From Tepidisphaeraceae bacterium (GTDB lineage: Bacteria; Planctomycetota; Phycisphaerae; Tepidisphaerales; Tepidisphaeraceae): a stretch of DNA of 64,000 nucleotides. The stretch spans positions 607,122-671,121 of the forward strand of contig DASYHQ010000018.1 of assembly GCA_035998445.1 (NCBI GenBank), given 5' to 3'. Below the pieces are notes generated by a model, which was given only the letters and a program-made list of their open reading frames with translations, did no database searches and had not been told where the DNA came from. Position 1 is the first letter of the stretch. Each line of letters starts with the position of its first letter. This document shows positions 1 to 8,312 of this stretch, piece by piece. The position numbers and the translations under genes were made by a program.

Positions 1-1
1 G

Positions 2-2188
2 CAGGACACCGCCGAGCGCTGGGGCTTCGCCCGCGACAGCGTGGGACTCGTCACCGGGCATCGCACGGTCAACCCCGATGCGCCGGTGAAAGTCGTGGTG
101 GCCGAGGTGCTGCTGAACCGCCTGCTGCATCCCGAAGCGTTCGACTTCGCGAACGTGGGCGCGGTGGTGATGGACGAGTTCCACAACTTCAACGACCCGC
201 AGCGCGGCATCGTGTGGGAACTGGCGCTGTCGCTGTTGCCCGGCCACGTACGCGTGATGCTGCTGTCGGCGACGGTCGGAGCCGCCAACGAGTTCGTCAG
301 CTGGATGGCGCGCAGCCTGAACCGGGCGGTGACGCTGGTCGAGGGAACCGAGCGCAAGGTGCCGCTGGTCTTCGAATGGATCGGCGACGAACTGCTGCCC
401 GACTTTATGGAGCGCATCGCCCAAGGCACCGAGGCGCAACGCCGCACGCCCGCGCTCGTGTTTTGCTTCGACCGCAGCATCTGCTGGGACGTGGCGGAGG
501 TGCTGAAGGGAAAGGACCTCTTCGCAGAAGGACAGCGCAAGTTGCTCCTCGATCGCTTGGAGGATTTCGACTTCTCCATCGGCTCCGGCAACAAGCTGCG
601 CACGTTTTTGGCACGCGGCATCGGCATCCACCACGCGGGCCTGCTGCCGCGCTATAGGCGGGTGATCGAGACGCTGTTTCAGGAAAAGCTGCTTCAGGTC
701 TGCGTCTGCACCGAAACGCTCGCTGCGGGCTTGAACCTGCCGGCACGATCGACGGTGCTAAGCACGCTCGTGAAGGGCCCGAAGGACAAGAAGAAGTTGA
801 TCGACCCCAGCACCGCCCAGCAGATCTTCGGCCGCGCCGGGCGGCCGCAGTACGACACCGAGGGGCACGTCTTCGCGCTGGCCCACGAAGACGACGTGAA
901 GCTGGCCAAGTGGCAGGTGAAATACGACTCGATCCCCGAGGACACGAAGGACCCCAAGCTGATGGTGGCCAAGAAGGCCCTGATGAAGAAGAAGCCCACG
1001 CGGCGCAGCGGCTTCACGTACTGGAACGCCGAGCAATTCGTGAAGCTCCAGACCGCCCCACCGGCGCGCCTGACCAGCCGTGGGCGATTGACCTGGCGCT
1101 GGCTGGGCTACCTGCTGGATGCCAACCCCGCCGTCGAGCCGATCCGCGACGTCATCCGCCGGCGGCTGATGGACCAGCCGACGATCGAGGCCGAGATCAA
1201 ACGGCTGACGAAGATGCTGGTGACGCTCAGCCAACTGAACGTCGTCACGCTCGATCCACCCCCGCCGCTCAGTTGGCAGCAGGCCGTTCAACCGACGGCC
1301 GTGCCCGTCGTGTCGACCGCACCCGCAAACGACGATTCGGACGAAGACGACGCGCCTGAAACGAAGTTGGCAGAACCGAAGCAAAACGTCACCGAGCTGA
1401 TGGGCCGTCTGACGATCGGCGATCAGATGAGCGCCGCCGTCGCCACCGCCAAACCAGTCGCGGGCAAAGGTGGCGCGAAGGTAGGCCCACCACAGCCCGA
1501 GCCGTACGAGCCGCGCACCGCCACGCCATCAGACAAGCTGAAGCAGTTGATGGTCTTCCGCGCCGTGCATCCGCTGTACGGCCTGTTCTTAATGGACTAC
1601 GTCGCCAAGGCCGACGATCGCGAGCTGATCCAGATCCTCGAAAGCCTTTTAGAGATGCCGGGCTCGGTCGCGAAATCGCTGCGCGTGCCGCGGCCCGACG
1701 ATCTGCCCCCCGGCCCGCTCACGCTTGAAGTGATCGACCCCGCGGTCGTCACGCGTGGGCTGGCGGCGCACGAGGATTTGTATCCACCGCCGCCGCACGA
1801 GCAGGAAGATGTGCCGCCGGAGCTGCGCAAGTACCCGATCCCGCTGGCGCAGAAGGTGCGCATGATCTTCGAGGCCGACGTCGACCACGCCGGGGGGTTG
1901 TTCGTTACCCCCGTCTGGGCCGCGGGCGACCTCATCGAACATGGCGGCGACTTCGACAAGTTCGTCCGCTCGCGCGAACTGGTGAAGCAGGAAGGCGTGC
2001 TCTTCAAGCACCTGCTCCGCATGATCCTCCTCTGCGGCGAGTTCGCCCGCCTTACGCCGCCCGGCGTCGATTCGCGGGACTGGAAGGCCCGTTTGTCGGC
2101 CATCGCGGATGTGCTGACCAACGCCTGTCGCACGGTCGATCCGCAGTCGACGGATGAGACGTTGGAAGAGTTGCTGGATGAGTTGTGA
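2..2188 (+). CDS. Ski2-like DEAD/DEAH-box helicase with DUF3516-like C-terminus, 5' truncated
   Basis: The gene enters from the left edge: the open frame runs from base 2, so the GTG at 41 is internal and the N-terminal Walker A region lies outside the window. Visible are motif II DEFH (about 172-183), motif III LLSAT (about 259-273), the helicase C-lobe with its HHAGLLPRYRR segment (about 628-660), and motif VI QIFGRAGRPQ (about 820-850). A long C-terminal part of about 400 residues contains a proline-rich low-complexity linker (about 1255-1520). The order matches Ski2/Mtr4-type superfamily 2 RNA helicases with a DUF3516-like tail. An ATP-dependent RNA or DNA unwinding role is inferred from family; the substrate is unknown. 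Confidence 0.85.
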   Translation, partial: QDTAERWGFARDSVGLVTGHRTVNPDAPVKVVVAEVLLNRLLHPEAFDFANVGAVVMDEFHNFNDPQRGIVWELALSLLPGHVRVMLLSATVGAANEFVSWMARSLNRAVTLVEGTERKVPLVFEWIGDELLPDFMERIAQGTEAQRRTPALVFCFDRSICWDVAEVLKGKDLFAEGQRKLLLDRLEDFDFSIGSGNKLRTFLARGIGIHHAGLLPRYRRVIETLFQEKLLQVCVCTETLAAGLNLPARSTVLSTLVKGPKDKKKLIDPSTAQQIFGRAGRPQYDTEGHVFALAHEDDVKLAKWQVKYDSIPEDTKDPKLMVAKKALMKKKPTRRSGFTYWNAEQFVKLQTAPPARLTSRGRLTWRWLGYLLDANPAVEPIRDVIRRRLMDQPTIEAEIKRLTKMLVTLSQLNVVTLDPPPPLSWQQAVQPTAVPVVSTAPANDDSDEDDAPETKLAEPKQNVTELMGRLTIGDQMSAAVATAKPVAGKGGAKVGPPQPEPYEPRTATPSDKLKQLMVFRAVHPLYGLFLMDYVAKADDRELIQILESLLEMPGSVAKSLRVPRPDDLPPGPLTLEVIDPAVVTRGLAAHEDLYPPPPHEQEDVPPELRKYPIPLAQKVRMIFEADVDHAGGLFVTPVWAAGDLIEHGGDFDKFVRSRELVKQEGVLFKHLLRMILLCGEFARLTPPGVDSRDWKARLSAIADVLTNACRTVDPQSTDETLEELLDEL

Positions 2189-2250
2189 TTTTGCGAAGAG
2201 GGATTGCCCACGAATGGGCACGAAGAAACACGAATAGGAGAAGGAGCCTC

Positions 2251-2366
2251 CGGTCCCTCTCCCGGTACTCCGGGGGAGGCTAGGTGGGGGTGATTTCGAA
2301 CTGCTGACGCCTGAGGAAGAACAAACCCCCACCCCAACCCTCCCCCGGCGTACCGGGAGAGGGGGC
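2251..2366. repeat. Family B inverted repeat (CTCCCGGTAC-type hairpin)
   Basis: The left arm begins CCCTCTCCCGGTACTCCGGG and the right arm ends with the complementary sequence ACCGGGAGAGGG, separated by a spacer of about 60 bp. Each arm also contains its own small palindrome around GTAC. Six further copies lie in this window. This one sits in the convergent gap between the helicase and the minus-strand isomerase-like gene, where it could also act as a transcript 3' end. Confidence 0.85.
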
Positions 2367-2374
2367 AAGAGCGA

Positions 2375-3202
2375 TCACGCTCGCTGTAGCACGTCGACGG
2401 CCGCCTTCATGTCGGCGATGCGCGTCGCTCCGGCTTCGCGTTCGATGACGAGCGGGCCGCGATAGTCGATCGCCTTTAGCGCATCCAGAAACTTCGTCCA
2501 ATCCACCGCCCCGCTGCCCACGGGCACTTCCTCGCCCCACGTTTCCCCAGGGCGATCGGAGGGCGTGGCGTCCTTCACGTGCACCTGACCAATGAATCGC
2601 CCCAGCGTTCGCACCGCGCTAATCGGGTCGCCGGCGCCGTAGAGGATCATATTCGCGGGGTCGAAGTTGGCCTTCACGTTGGGGCGGTTCAGGTCGGTCA
2701 GGAAATGGGCCAGATGGTCGGCCGTCTCCTGGCCGGTCTCGAAGAGCAGTTCCACGCCTTCCGCTGCGAAGGCGTCGGCGACGGTGCGCAGGCGTTTCAT
2801 CACGACGGCGTACTGCGGCGAATCGCCCGTGGGCAGGAAGCCGGCGTGCATGGAGACGCGCGTGATGCCGAACGCGCTCTTCCCGATCTTCGCTGCACCA
2901 ATCGCCCGGGCGATGCGCTCGTCGGCCAAGTCGTCGGGCAGAAAGCCGCCCGTCTCACGGATGCGGTCGATGGTCGCGTAGTCCTCGCCGGCGAAGCCGA
3001 TCATGCCCGATGCGATCGTGATGCCCGCGGCCTTGAACGCCGCCGCGTCGCGCGTGGCCGTCGTCTCATCCTCCACGTAAGGCGACAACCCCAACTGCAC
3101 GTGCGACAGGCCGACGGCCTTCAGCGCGTCGATGATCTCCCCCGCCGTCGTCGTGCCGAGGGACCAGCTGCAAAGGCCGATGTCGTGTTGGTGGATCTGC
3201 AT
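2375..3202 (-). CDS. Sugar phosphate isomerase/epimerase family TIM-barrel protein
   Basis: A 275-residue protein of the xylose isomerase-like/AP endonuclease 2 TIM-barrel superfamily. It opens with HDIGLCSWSLG, has the HAGFLP segment in the middle, and has late metal-ligand-like segments ANFDPANMILYGAGDP, GQVHVKDATP and PLVIEREAG, as in inosose- or hexulose-type epimerases. Such enzymes isomerise sugars or polyols using a divalent metal in the cytoplasm. The exact substrate cannot be read from sequence. The ATG at 3202 is the natural start. Family B repeats flank the gene on both sides. Confidence 0.82.
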   Translation of the reverse strand: MQIHQHDIGLCSWSLGTTTAGEIIDALKAVGLSHVQLGLSPYVEDETTATRDAAAFKAAGITIASGMIGFAGEDYATIDRIRETGGFLPDDLADERIARAIGAAKIGKSAFGITRVSMHAGFLPTGDSPQYAVVMKRLRTVADAFAAEGVELLFETGQETADHLAHFLTDLNRPNVKANFDPANMILYGAGDPISAVRTLGRFIGQVHVKDATPSDRPGETWGEEVPVGSGAVDWTKFLDALKAIDYRGPLVIEREAGATRIADMKAAVDVLQRA

Positions 3203-3255
3203 CGCGTCGCTCGTACCCCGGGCCCGGGCGGCCCGCAGCCCATGTTTTGCATTAC

Positions 3256-3374
3256 TCCCTCTCCCGGTACTCCGGGGGAGGGTTGGGGTGGGGGCGCTTT
3301 ACCCATGCGGAGGATACCACCACCCGATGAAGACCCCCACCCCTGCCCTCCCCCGGAGTACCGGGAGAGGGGGA
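3256..3374. repeat. Family B inverted repeat
   Basis: Left arm CCCTCTCCCGGTACTCCGGG and a right arm that is its reverse complement, with an internal GGTTGGGGTGGGGG/CCCCCACCCC pair close to the loop. It lies between two minus-strand genes, so a transcript from the isomerase-like gene's promoter side would not cross it, but read-through from the glycosyltransferase gene would. Confidence 0.85.
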
Positions 3375-3393
3375 AGGCGCGTGGTCTCGTCTC

Positions 3394-4140
3394 CTACGCC
3401 CCGCCGCCCTTTGGCACTTCGCTGAACTCCGCGGCGTGGTAGCGTTTCTTCATCCAGCGCACGCCGAACAGATCGAAGATGCCCACGAACGCGCGGTTGC
3501 CGAAGCCGTACTTGGCCGTACCGGCGAAGCGATGGCTGTGCTTCACCGGCGTCTCGTACACCTTGTACCCGCGCATCTTCACGAGCGTGGGGAAGTAGCG
3601 GTGCGCCCCGCGGAACAGCTTCACGCCCTTGATCGCATGCGCGCGGTAGACCTTCAGTGACGACGCGCTGTCGTTCACCGTCTCTTCGGTCACCCAGTTG
3701 CGAATGCGGTTGGCCTGCCGGCTCTGCCACTTGCGGAAGTTGGTGTCCTGCCGGTCCTTCCGCCAGCCGGTGATCATGTCGACCTGGTGCTCGTCGAGCA
3801 TCGGGATCAGCCGCGGGATTTCTTCGGGATCGTTCTGCAGGTCGGCGTCGATCGTCGCCAGGATCTCGCCGCGTGCCGCGTTGAACCCCGCCTCGAACGC
3901 CGCGCTCTGCCCGCCGTTCTTCTTCATGCGCAGCACGCGCAGCCAGGGGTATTTCGCCATCCCCTCCGCCAATAGCGCCGGCGTGCGATCGGTGCTGCCG
4001 TCGTCGATGAGGATCACCTCGAACGGCCTGCCCATCGGCGACAGGGCTCCCTCCACGCGCGTGAGCAGCGTGGGGATGTTTTCCTCTTCGTTGTAGGCCG
4101 GGATGATCAGGGACAGGTAGGGCGCGGTGTCGTCGCTCAT
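3394..4140 (-). CDS. Family 2 glycosyltransferase, DPM1/polyprenyl-phosphate type
   Basis: A 248-residue GT2 enzyme. It carries SLIIPAYNEEENI near the N-terminus, ILIDDGSTDRT (about residues 42-52) and the metal/nucleotide DXD-like motif ATIDADLQNDPEEI (about 95-108). These are hallmarks of dolichyl- or undecaprenyl-phosphate sugar transferases. No C-terminal membrane anchor is visible, so it resembles soluble DPM1-like enzymes that act at the inner membrane face. It probably loads a sugar on a polyprenyl phosphate for envelope glycan synthesis; donor and acceptor are not deducible. The ATG at 4140 is followed at once by the conserved domain. Confidence 0.87.
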   Translation of the reverse strand: MSDDTAPYLSLIIPAYNEEENIPTLLTRVEGALSPMGRPFEVILIDDGSTDRTPALLAEGMAKYPWLRVLRMKKNGGQSAAFEAGFNAARGEILATIDADLQNDPEEIPRLIPMLDEHQVDMITGWRKDRQDTNFRKWQSRQANRIRNWVTEETVNDSASSLKVYRAHAIKGVKLFRGAHRYFPTLVKMRGYKVYETPVKHSHRFAGTAKYGFGNRAFVGIFDLFGVRWMKKRYHAAEFSEVPKGGGA

Positions 4141-4183
4141 GGGACGGGGAATGATACCGCAATCCCCGCCCCTTCAATAGCCA

Positions 4184-4326
4184 ACGAGCCGGACGCGTGA
4201 GCGACGGTTTTCTCACATCCCACGCGCGGTGAAGGTTATTGCAAATGAATGCCGGGGAATCCGTCGCGCGGTGAAGGTTATTGCAAATGAATGCCGGGGA
4301 ATCCGTCGCTAACGCGTCCGGCTCGT
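4184..4326. repeat. REP palindrome pair, cluster 1
   Basis: A + oriented copy of the REP core, GCCGGACGCGTGAGCGACGG, at about 4188-4207 and an inverted copy at about 4302-4323 (CCGTCGCTAACGCGTCCGGC) form a BIME-like unit. The same core recurs in two more clusters around the RAYT gene at 5157-5690. The inverted copy also supplies the last codons and the stop codon of the small minus-strand gene that ends at 4309. Confidence 0.88.
4223..4306. repeat. Perfect 42-bp tandem duplication
   Basis: Bases 4223-4264 and 4265-4306 are identical 42-bp units that begin CGCGCGGTGAAGG and end GGGGAATCCGT. They lie exactly between the two REP arms of cluster 1. Perfect identity suggests a recent duplication inside the REP spacer. 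Confidence 0.92.
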
Positions 4327-4596
4327 GTGGGTCGTTGGGCGCGCCGCCGCCATGGCCGCCCGCTCGCGCACCTCGGCGAGCGTGGGGATGACGAACAGCG
4401 GCGCCACCGGCGCGGGCAGCGCCAGTTGTTTGTGTGGCTGGAACATCGCGACCGGCGCCTCGGCCTTGGCCAACGCCTTAGCCGGCGCCTTCGTGCCGTA
4501 CATCGCCTCAAGCGCCGCCCGACGCCTGATCTTGTACAGCCGGTTGTAGTCCGGGTTGCGCCGCCGGAACTCTTGCGTCCGCTCGGTGCTGGTCAT
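4309..4596 (-). CDS. Small basic protein of unknown function
   Basis: About 95 residues from an ATG at 4596; an upstream in-frame ATG at 4638 would add 14 residues that look unconserved. The N-terminal third, MTSTERTQEFRRRNPDYNRL followed by YKIRRRA, is strongly basic and could bind nucleic acid. An Ala/Pro-rich segment follows. The final codons (HTSRTR and stop) lie inside a REP palindrome, so the C-terminus was probably rewritten by that element. I do not recognise a named family. It could be a conserved planctomycete small protein; the basic N-terminus is the only functional hint. Confidence 0.5.
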   Translation of the reverse strand: MTSTERTQEFRRRNPDYNRLYKIRRRAALEAMYGTKAPAKALAKAEAPVAMFQPHKQLALPAPVAPLFVIPTLAEVRERAAMAAARPTTHTSRTR

Positions 4597-4756
4597 CGGC
4601 GGACGCCGTTGCACGACGAAGGAGGGTGGGCATTCCATACGTTCCCATCATCGGCCCCGCCGAAGAGCGACTTGACGTCAGAATCGGTACAACCCCACCC
4701 ATTCCCCCGCGGGGCGATAAAAACGACTCACCCTCACTGCCAAACGCCCCGCCGCA

Positions 4757-4990
4757 CCCAATTGGCGAAACGAGAACCCGAGCAGGCGAAACGTGTTCTC
4801 GAGCAGGCGAAACGTGTCGTGGTGTTTTCGTTTCGCCGGCTGGTGTTTTCGTTTCGCCTGCTGGTGAATTCGTTTCGCCTGCTGGGGTTCTCGTTTCGCC
4901 TGCTGGTGGATTCGTTTCGCCTGCTGGTGAATTCGTTTCGCCTGCTGGGGTTTTCGTTCCGCGTTATGGGGATTTCGTTTTGTCGCAGGG
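4757..4990. repeat. 21-bp tandem array T1 (TTTCGCCTGCTGG unit)
   Basis: Seven or eight + oriented units containing CGTTTCGCCTGCTGG run with a 21-bp period from about 4825 to 4990. Three oppositely oriented units containing AGGCGAAACG sit at 4764, 4785 and about 4806, also 21 bp apart. The array therefore has a switch of orientation near 4818. It lies about 160 bp upstream of the ATG of the small gene at 4596. Open frames through it encode heptad repeats on both strands but show no start signals. Confidence 0.92.
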
Positions 4991-5036
4991 CCCCCTCTCC
5001 GGCCGGGTGCCACGGGCGGTACAACAAACGCACCGC

Positions 5037-5175
5037 GACGAGCCGGACGCGTAAGCGACGGTTTTCTTATACGCCACCCGGGAAAACCGTCGCTTACGCG
5101 ACGAGCCGGACGCGTAAGCGACGGTTTTCTTATACGCCACGCGGGGAATCCGTCGCTTACGCGTCCGGCTCGTTG
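5037..5175. repeat. REP palindromes, cluster 2
   Basis: Two + copies of GCCGGACGCGTAAGCGACGG (about 5042-5061 and 5105-5124) alternate with inverted copies at about 5085-5100 and 5150-5171. Adjacent copies form long hairpins. The last inverted copy encodes the C-terminal NEPDA and stop codon of the RAYT gene. Confidence 0.92.
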
Positions 5176-5690
5176 GGGCGTTGGGGGGATCGGCCGTCGT
5201 AGCGGGACATTGGTGCGCCCTGCTCATCCAGCACGTACGTGATCGCGGCGGTCAGCGACGCTTCGGTGTTGAGCCAGCGCGTGCTGCCGTGCTGCGTCCA
5301 CCGGTCGCAATCGGGCGGCTCGGCGAACGTCTCGCGCAGGCGACGGCTGGTCCAGGCCTTCAGGTCGGACATCACCCGCTCGGGCCGCGCCGCGGTCGCC
5401 GACACGACGATGTGGACGTGATTGGCGCGCACGTGGACGGCGTGCAGATGCCAGCCGCGATGATCGGCGACCTCACGGATCGTGCGCACCGCGACGTCGC
5501 GCCGCGGTCCGTCGAGCAAGTAAGGGGGGTGTCGCATCGCTTCGGCCCGCGCTCGTTCGAGCGCCGGATTCGCCGATAGGAATGGCGTGCCGGGCCGGTT
5601 GTGCTCGCGGTCGACCGAACCCGCGTCGCGGCCATGGAGCCAGGTACCGTACGTCGTAAACGTGATGAAGTACGCCAGCGGCGCGCCCAT
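5157..5690 (-). CDS. REP-associated tyrosine transposase (RAYT, IS200/IS605-like Y1)
   Basis: A 177-residue Y1 transposase-like protein. The N-terminus YFITFTTYGTWLHG is typical of the RAYT/TnpA-REP group. The HUH metal motif is HVH at residues 91-93 (in RANHVHIVV), and the candidate catalytic tyrosine is Y152 in AAITYVLDEQG. RAYTs are single-copy domesticated relatives of IS200 transposases that recognise and probably spread REP palindromes. Here REP clusters lie on both sides, and the gene's own last five codons and stop are made of REP sequence. The catalytic residues appear intact, so the protein may still be active. Confidence 0.88.
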   Translation of the reverse strand: MGAPLAYFITFTTYGTWLHGRDAGSVDREHNRPGTPFLSANPALERARAEAMRHPPYLLDGPRRDVAVRTIREVADHRGWHLHAVHVRANHVHIVVSATAARPERVMSDLKAWTSRRLRETFAEPPDCDRWTQHGSTRWLNTEASLTAAITYVLDEQGAPMSRYDGRSPQRPNEPDA

Positions 5691-5703
5691 GCCCTCAACC
5701 TAC

Positions 5704-5888
5704 CACGAGCCCGACGCGTAAGCGACGGATTTCCTCATCGAGCGTACGAGCCGAACGCGTAAGCGACGGATTTCCCCAACGAGCGTACGAGCCGGACGCG
5801 TAAGCGACGGATTTCCTCAACGCATTCAAAACGGTTCCATCCGCACGTGGGACATAAAAAATCCGTCGCTTACGCGTCCGGCTCGTTG
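5704..5888. repeat. REP palindromes, cluster 3
   Basis: Three + oriented REP cores occur at about 5708-5728, 5749-5769 and 5790-5810, spaced about 41 bp apart, and a single inverted core at about 5862-5883. One + copy has CCCGACGC and another CCGAACGC, so the copies have begun to diverge. The cluster lies just upstream of the RAYT start codon and ends a few bases before the candidate icd promoter. Confidence 0.92.
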
Positions 5889-5893
5889 CTACC

Positions 5894-5921
5894 TTTGACT
5901 TTTCCGCCACATCCTCATAAT
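5894..5921 (+). promoter_or_regulatory. Candidate sigma-70 promoter of icd
   Basis: TTGACT at 5894-5899 and CATAAT at 5916-5921 are separated by 16 bp, 36 bp before the icd start codon. A ribosome binding site AGCGGAGA precedes the ATG at 5958. It is supported by sequence match only. Confidence 0.45.
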
Positions 5922-5957
5922 GACAACCCGTCCTTTTAACCCAAGCGGAGAATTGAA

Positions 5958-7235
<1,278 letters not shown>

Positions 7236-7260
7236 TTCCGCCGAACTTAGCTCAAAACGC

Positions 7261-7288
7261 AAAGGGCGGCCGCCGTGGCCGCCCTTTT
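7261..7288 (+). terminator. Intrinsic terminator after icd
   Basis: An 11-bp perfect stem, AAAGGGCGGCC paired with GGCCGCCCTTT, closes a five-base loop and runs into TTTTCCC. It lies 26 bp after the icd stop codon. An in-frame GTG for the next gene lies inside this hairpin and is therefore an unlikely start. Confidence 0.88.
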
Positions 7289-7331
7289 CCCATTTTCAGC
7301 ATCAAGAGTTTTAACTGAACAGGTTGACCCC

Positions 7332-8228
7332 ATGATCCCCAACATCAACGACGGTTCCTCCGCCCCGCCACGCTTGCGCTGCTACCTGAACGGTGGCGGG
7401 CTGGCTAATCTGCCGTCGTTCTCGACGGTGCCGAAGGGGGAGGGGGACGCGCTGCTGCAGGCGATCAGGGCCGCCGGCTTCGACGGCATGCAGGGTGGGG
7501 ACGTGGTGGCCTGCAGGCGGCTCGGTTTGGGCATCGCAGGAGATGGCCGGGTCGATTCGCCGGCGGATGCGTTTCGGATCGCGGCCGATAGCAAGGCCAA
7601 GGGGCTGGAATGCGCCACCGTCCACGCCGGCACCGGGTTTGAGTCGGACGCGGAGATCGACCGCCTGGTCGGCGCGATCCTTGAGGCGTCGGCGAAGGAG
7701 CAGTTTCCGATCTACCTCGAGACCCACCGCGCCACCATCACGCAGGACATCTGGCGAACGGTCGAGCTCGTCAAACGCTTCCCCGAGATCCGCTTCAACG
7801 GCGACTTCTCGCACTGGTACACCGGCCACGAGATGGTCTATGGGAACCTGCCGAAGAAGCTTGAGTTCATCCAACCCGTGTTCGATCGCGTGCGGTTCGT
7901 TCACGGGCGCATCGGCAACCCCGGCTCGATGCAGGTCGACCTCGGCACGCAGACCTACGGCCCCGCGGTCACGCCTGCCAGCGGCCAGCCGTACATCGAT
8001 CATTTCCGCCAGATGTGGACGCTGTCGTTCGCGGGCTTTCTGAAGACGGCCAAGCCCGGTGACTACCTTATTTTCGCGCCAGAACTGCTCTTCAGCTCGA
8101 TCTACTACGCCCGCCTCTTTCCCGGCCCGGACGGCACGCTTCGCGAGGAGGGAGACCGCTGGCAGCAGGCCCAGCTGTACTGCCGCATCGCTCGCGACTG
8201 CTTCGAGGCGGCGCGGCAGACGGTGTGA
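7332..8228 (+). CDS. TIM-barrel sugar isomerase/epimerase-like protein
   Basis: About 298 residues from the ATG at 7332; a GTG at 7275 lies in the icd terminator and is rejected. The middle has the superfamily pattern of beta-strand ends: ECATVHAGTG, IYLETHRATI, IRFNGDFSHWY, RVRFVHGRIGNPGS and later FAPELL. The E, D, H and E residues at those positions are plausible metal ligands of a xylose isomerase-like fold. It is not closely similar by eye to the protein at 2375-3202. The substrate is unknown; sugar or polyol isomerisation is inferred. Confidence 0.75.
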   Translation: MIPNINDGSSAPPRLRCYLNGGGLANLPSFSTVPKGEGDALLQAIRAAGFDGMQGGDVVACRRLGLGIAGDGRVDSPADAFRIAADSKAKGLECATVHAGTGFESDAEIDRLVGAILEASAKEQFPIYLETHRATITQDIWRTVELVKRFPEIRFNGDFSHWYTGHEMVYGNLPKKLEFIQPVFDRVRFVHGRIGNPGSMQVDLGTQTYGPAVTPASGQPYIDHFRQMWTLSFAGFLKTAKPGDYLIFAPELLFSSIYYARLFPGPDGTLREEGDRWQQAQLYCRIARDCFEAARQTV

Positions 8229-8312
8229 AATAGAAGCGGATCGGATCGGAAATCGCCGTGCTCCCAGATTCGCTATCCCCGCTCGGCGTGATCGTTGCTA
8301 CTGTCACCGCTC

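Noticed and set aside
4626..5054. Open frames with heptad repeats through array T1 (for example FVSPAGE repeats)
   Set aside because: The heptads follow automatically from a 21-bp period. All frames stay open on both strands, orientation flips inside the array, and there is no ribosome site.
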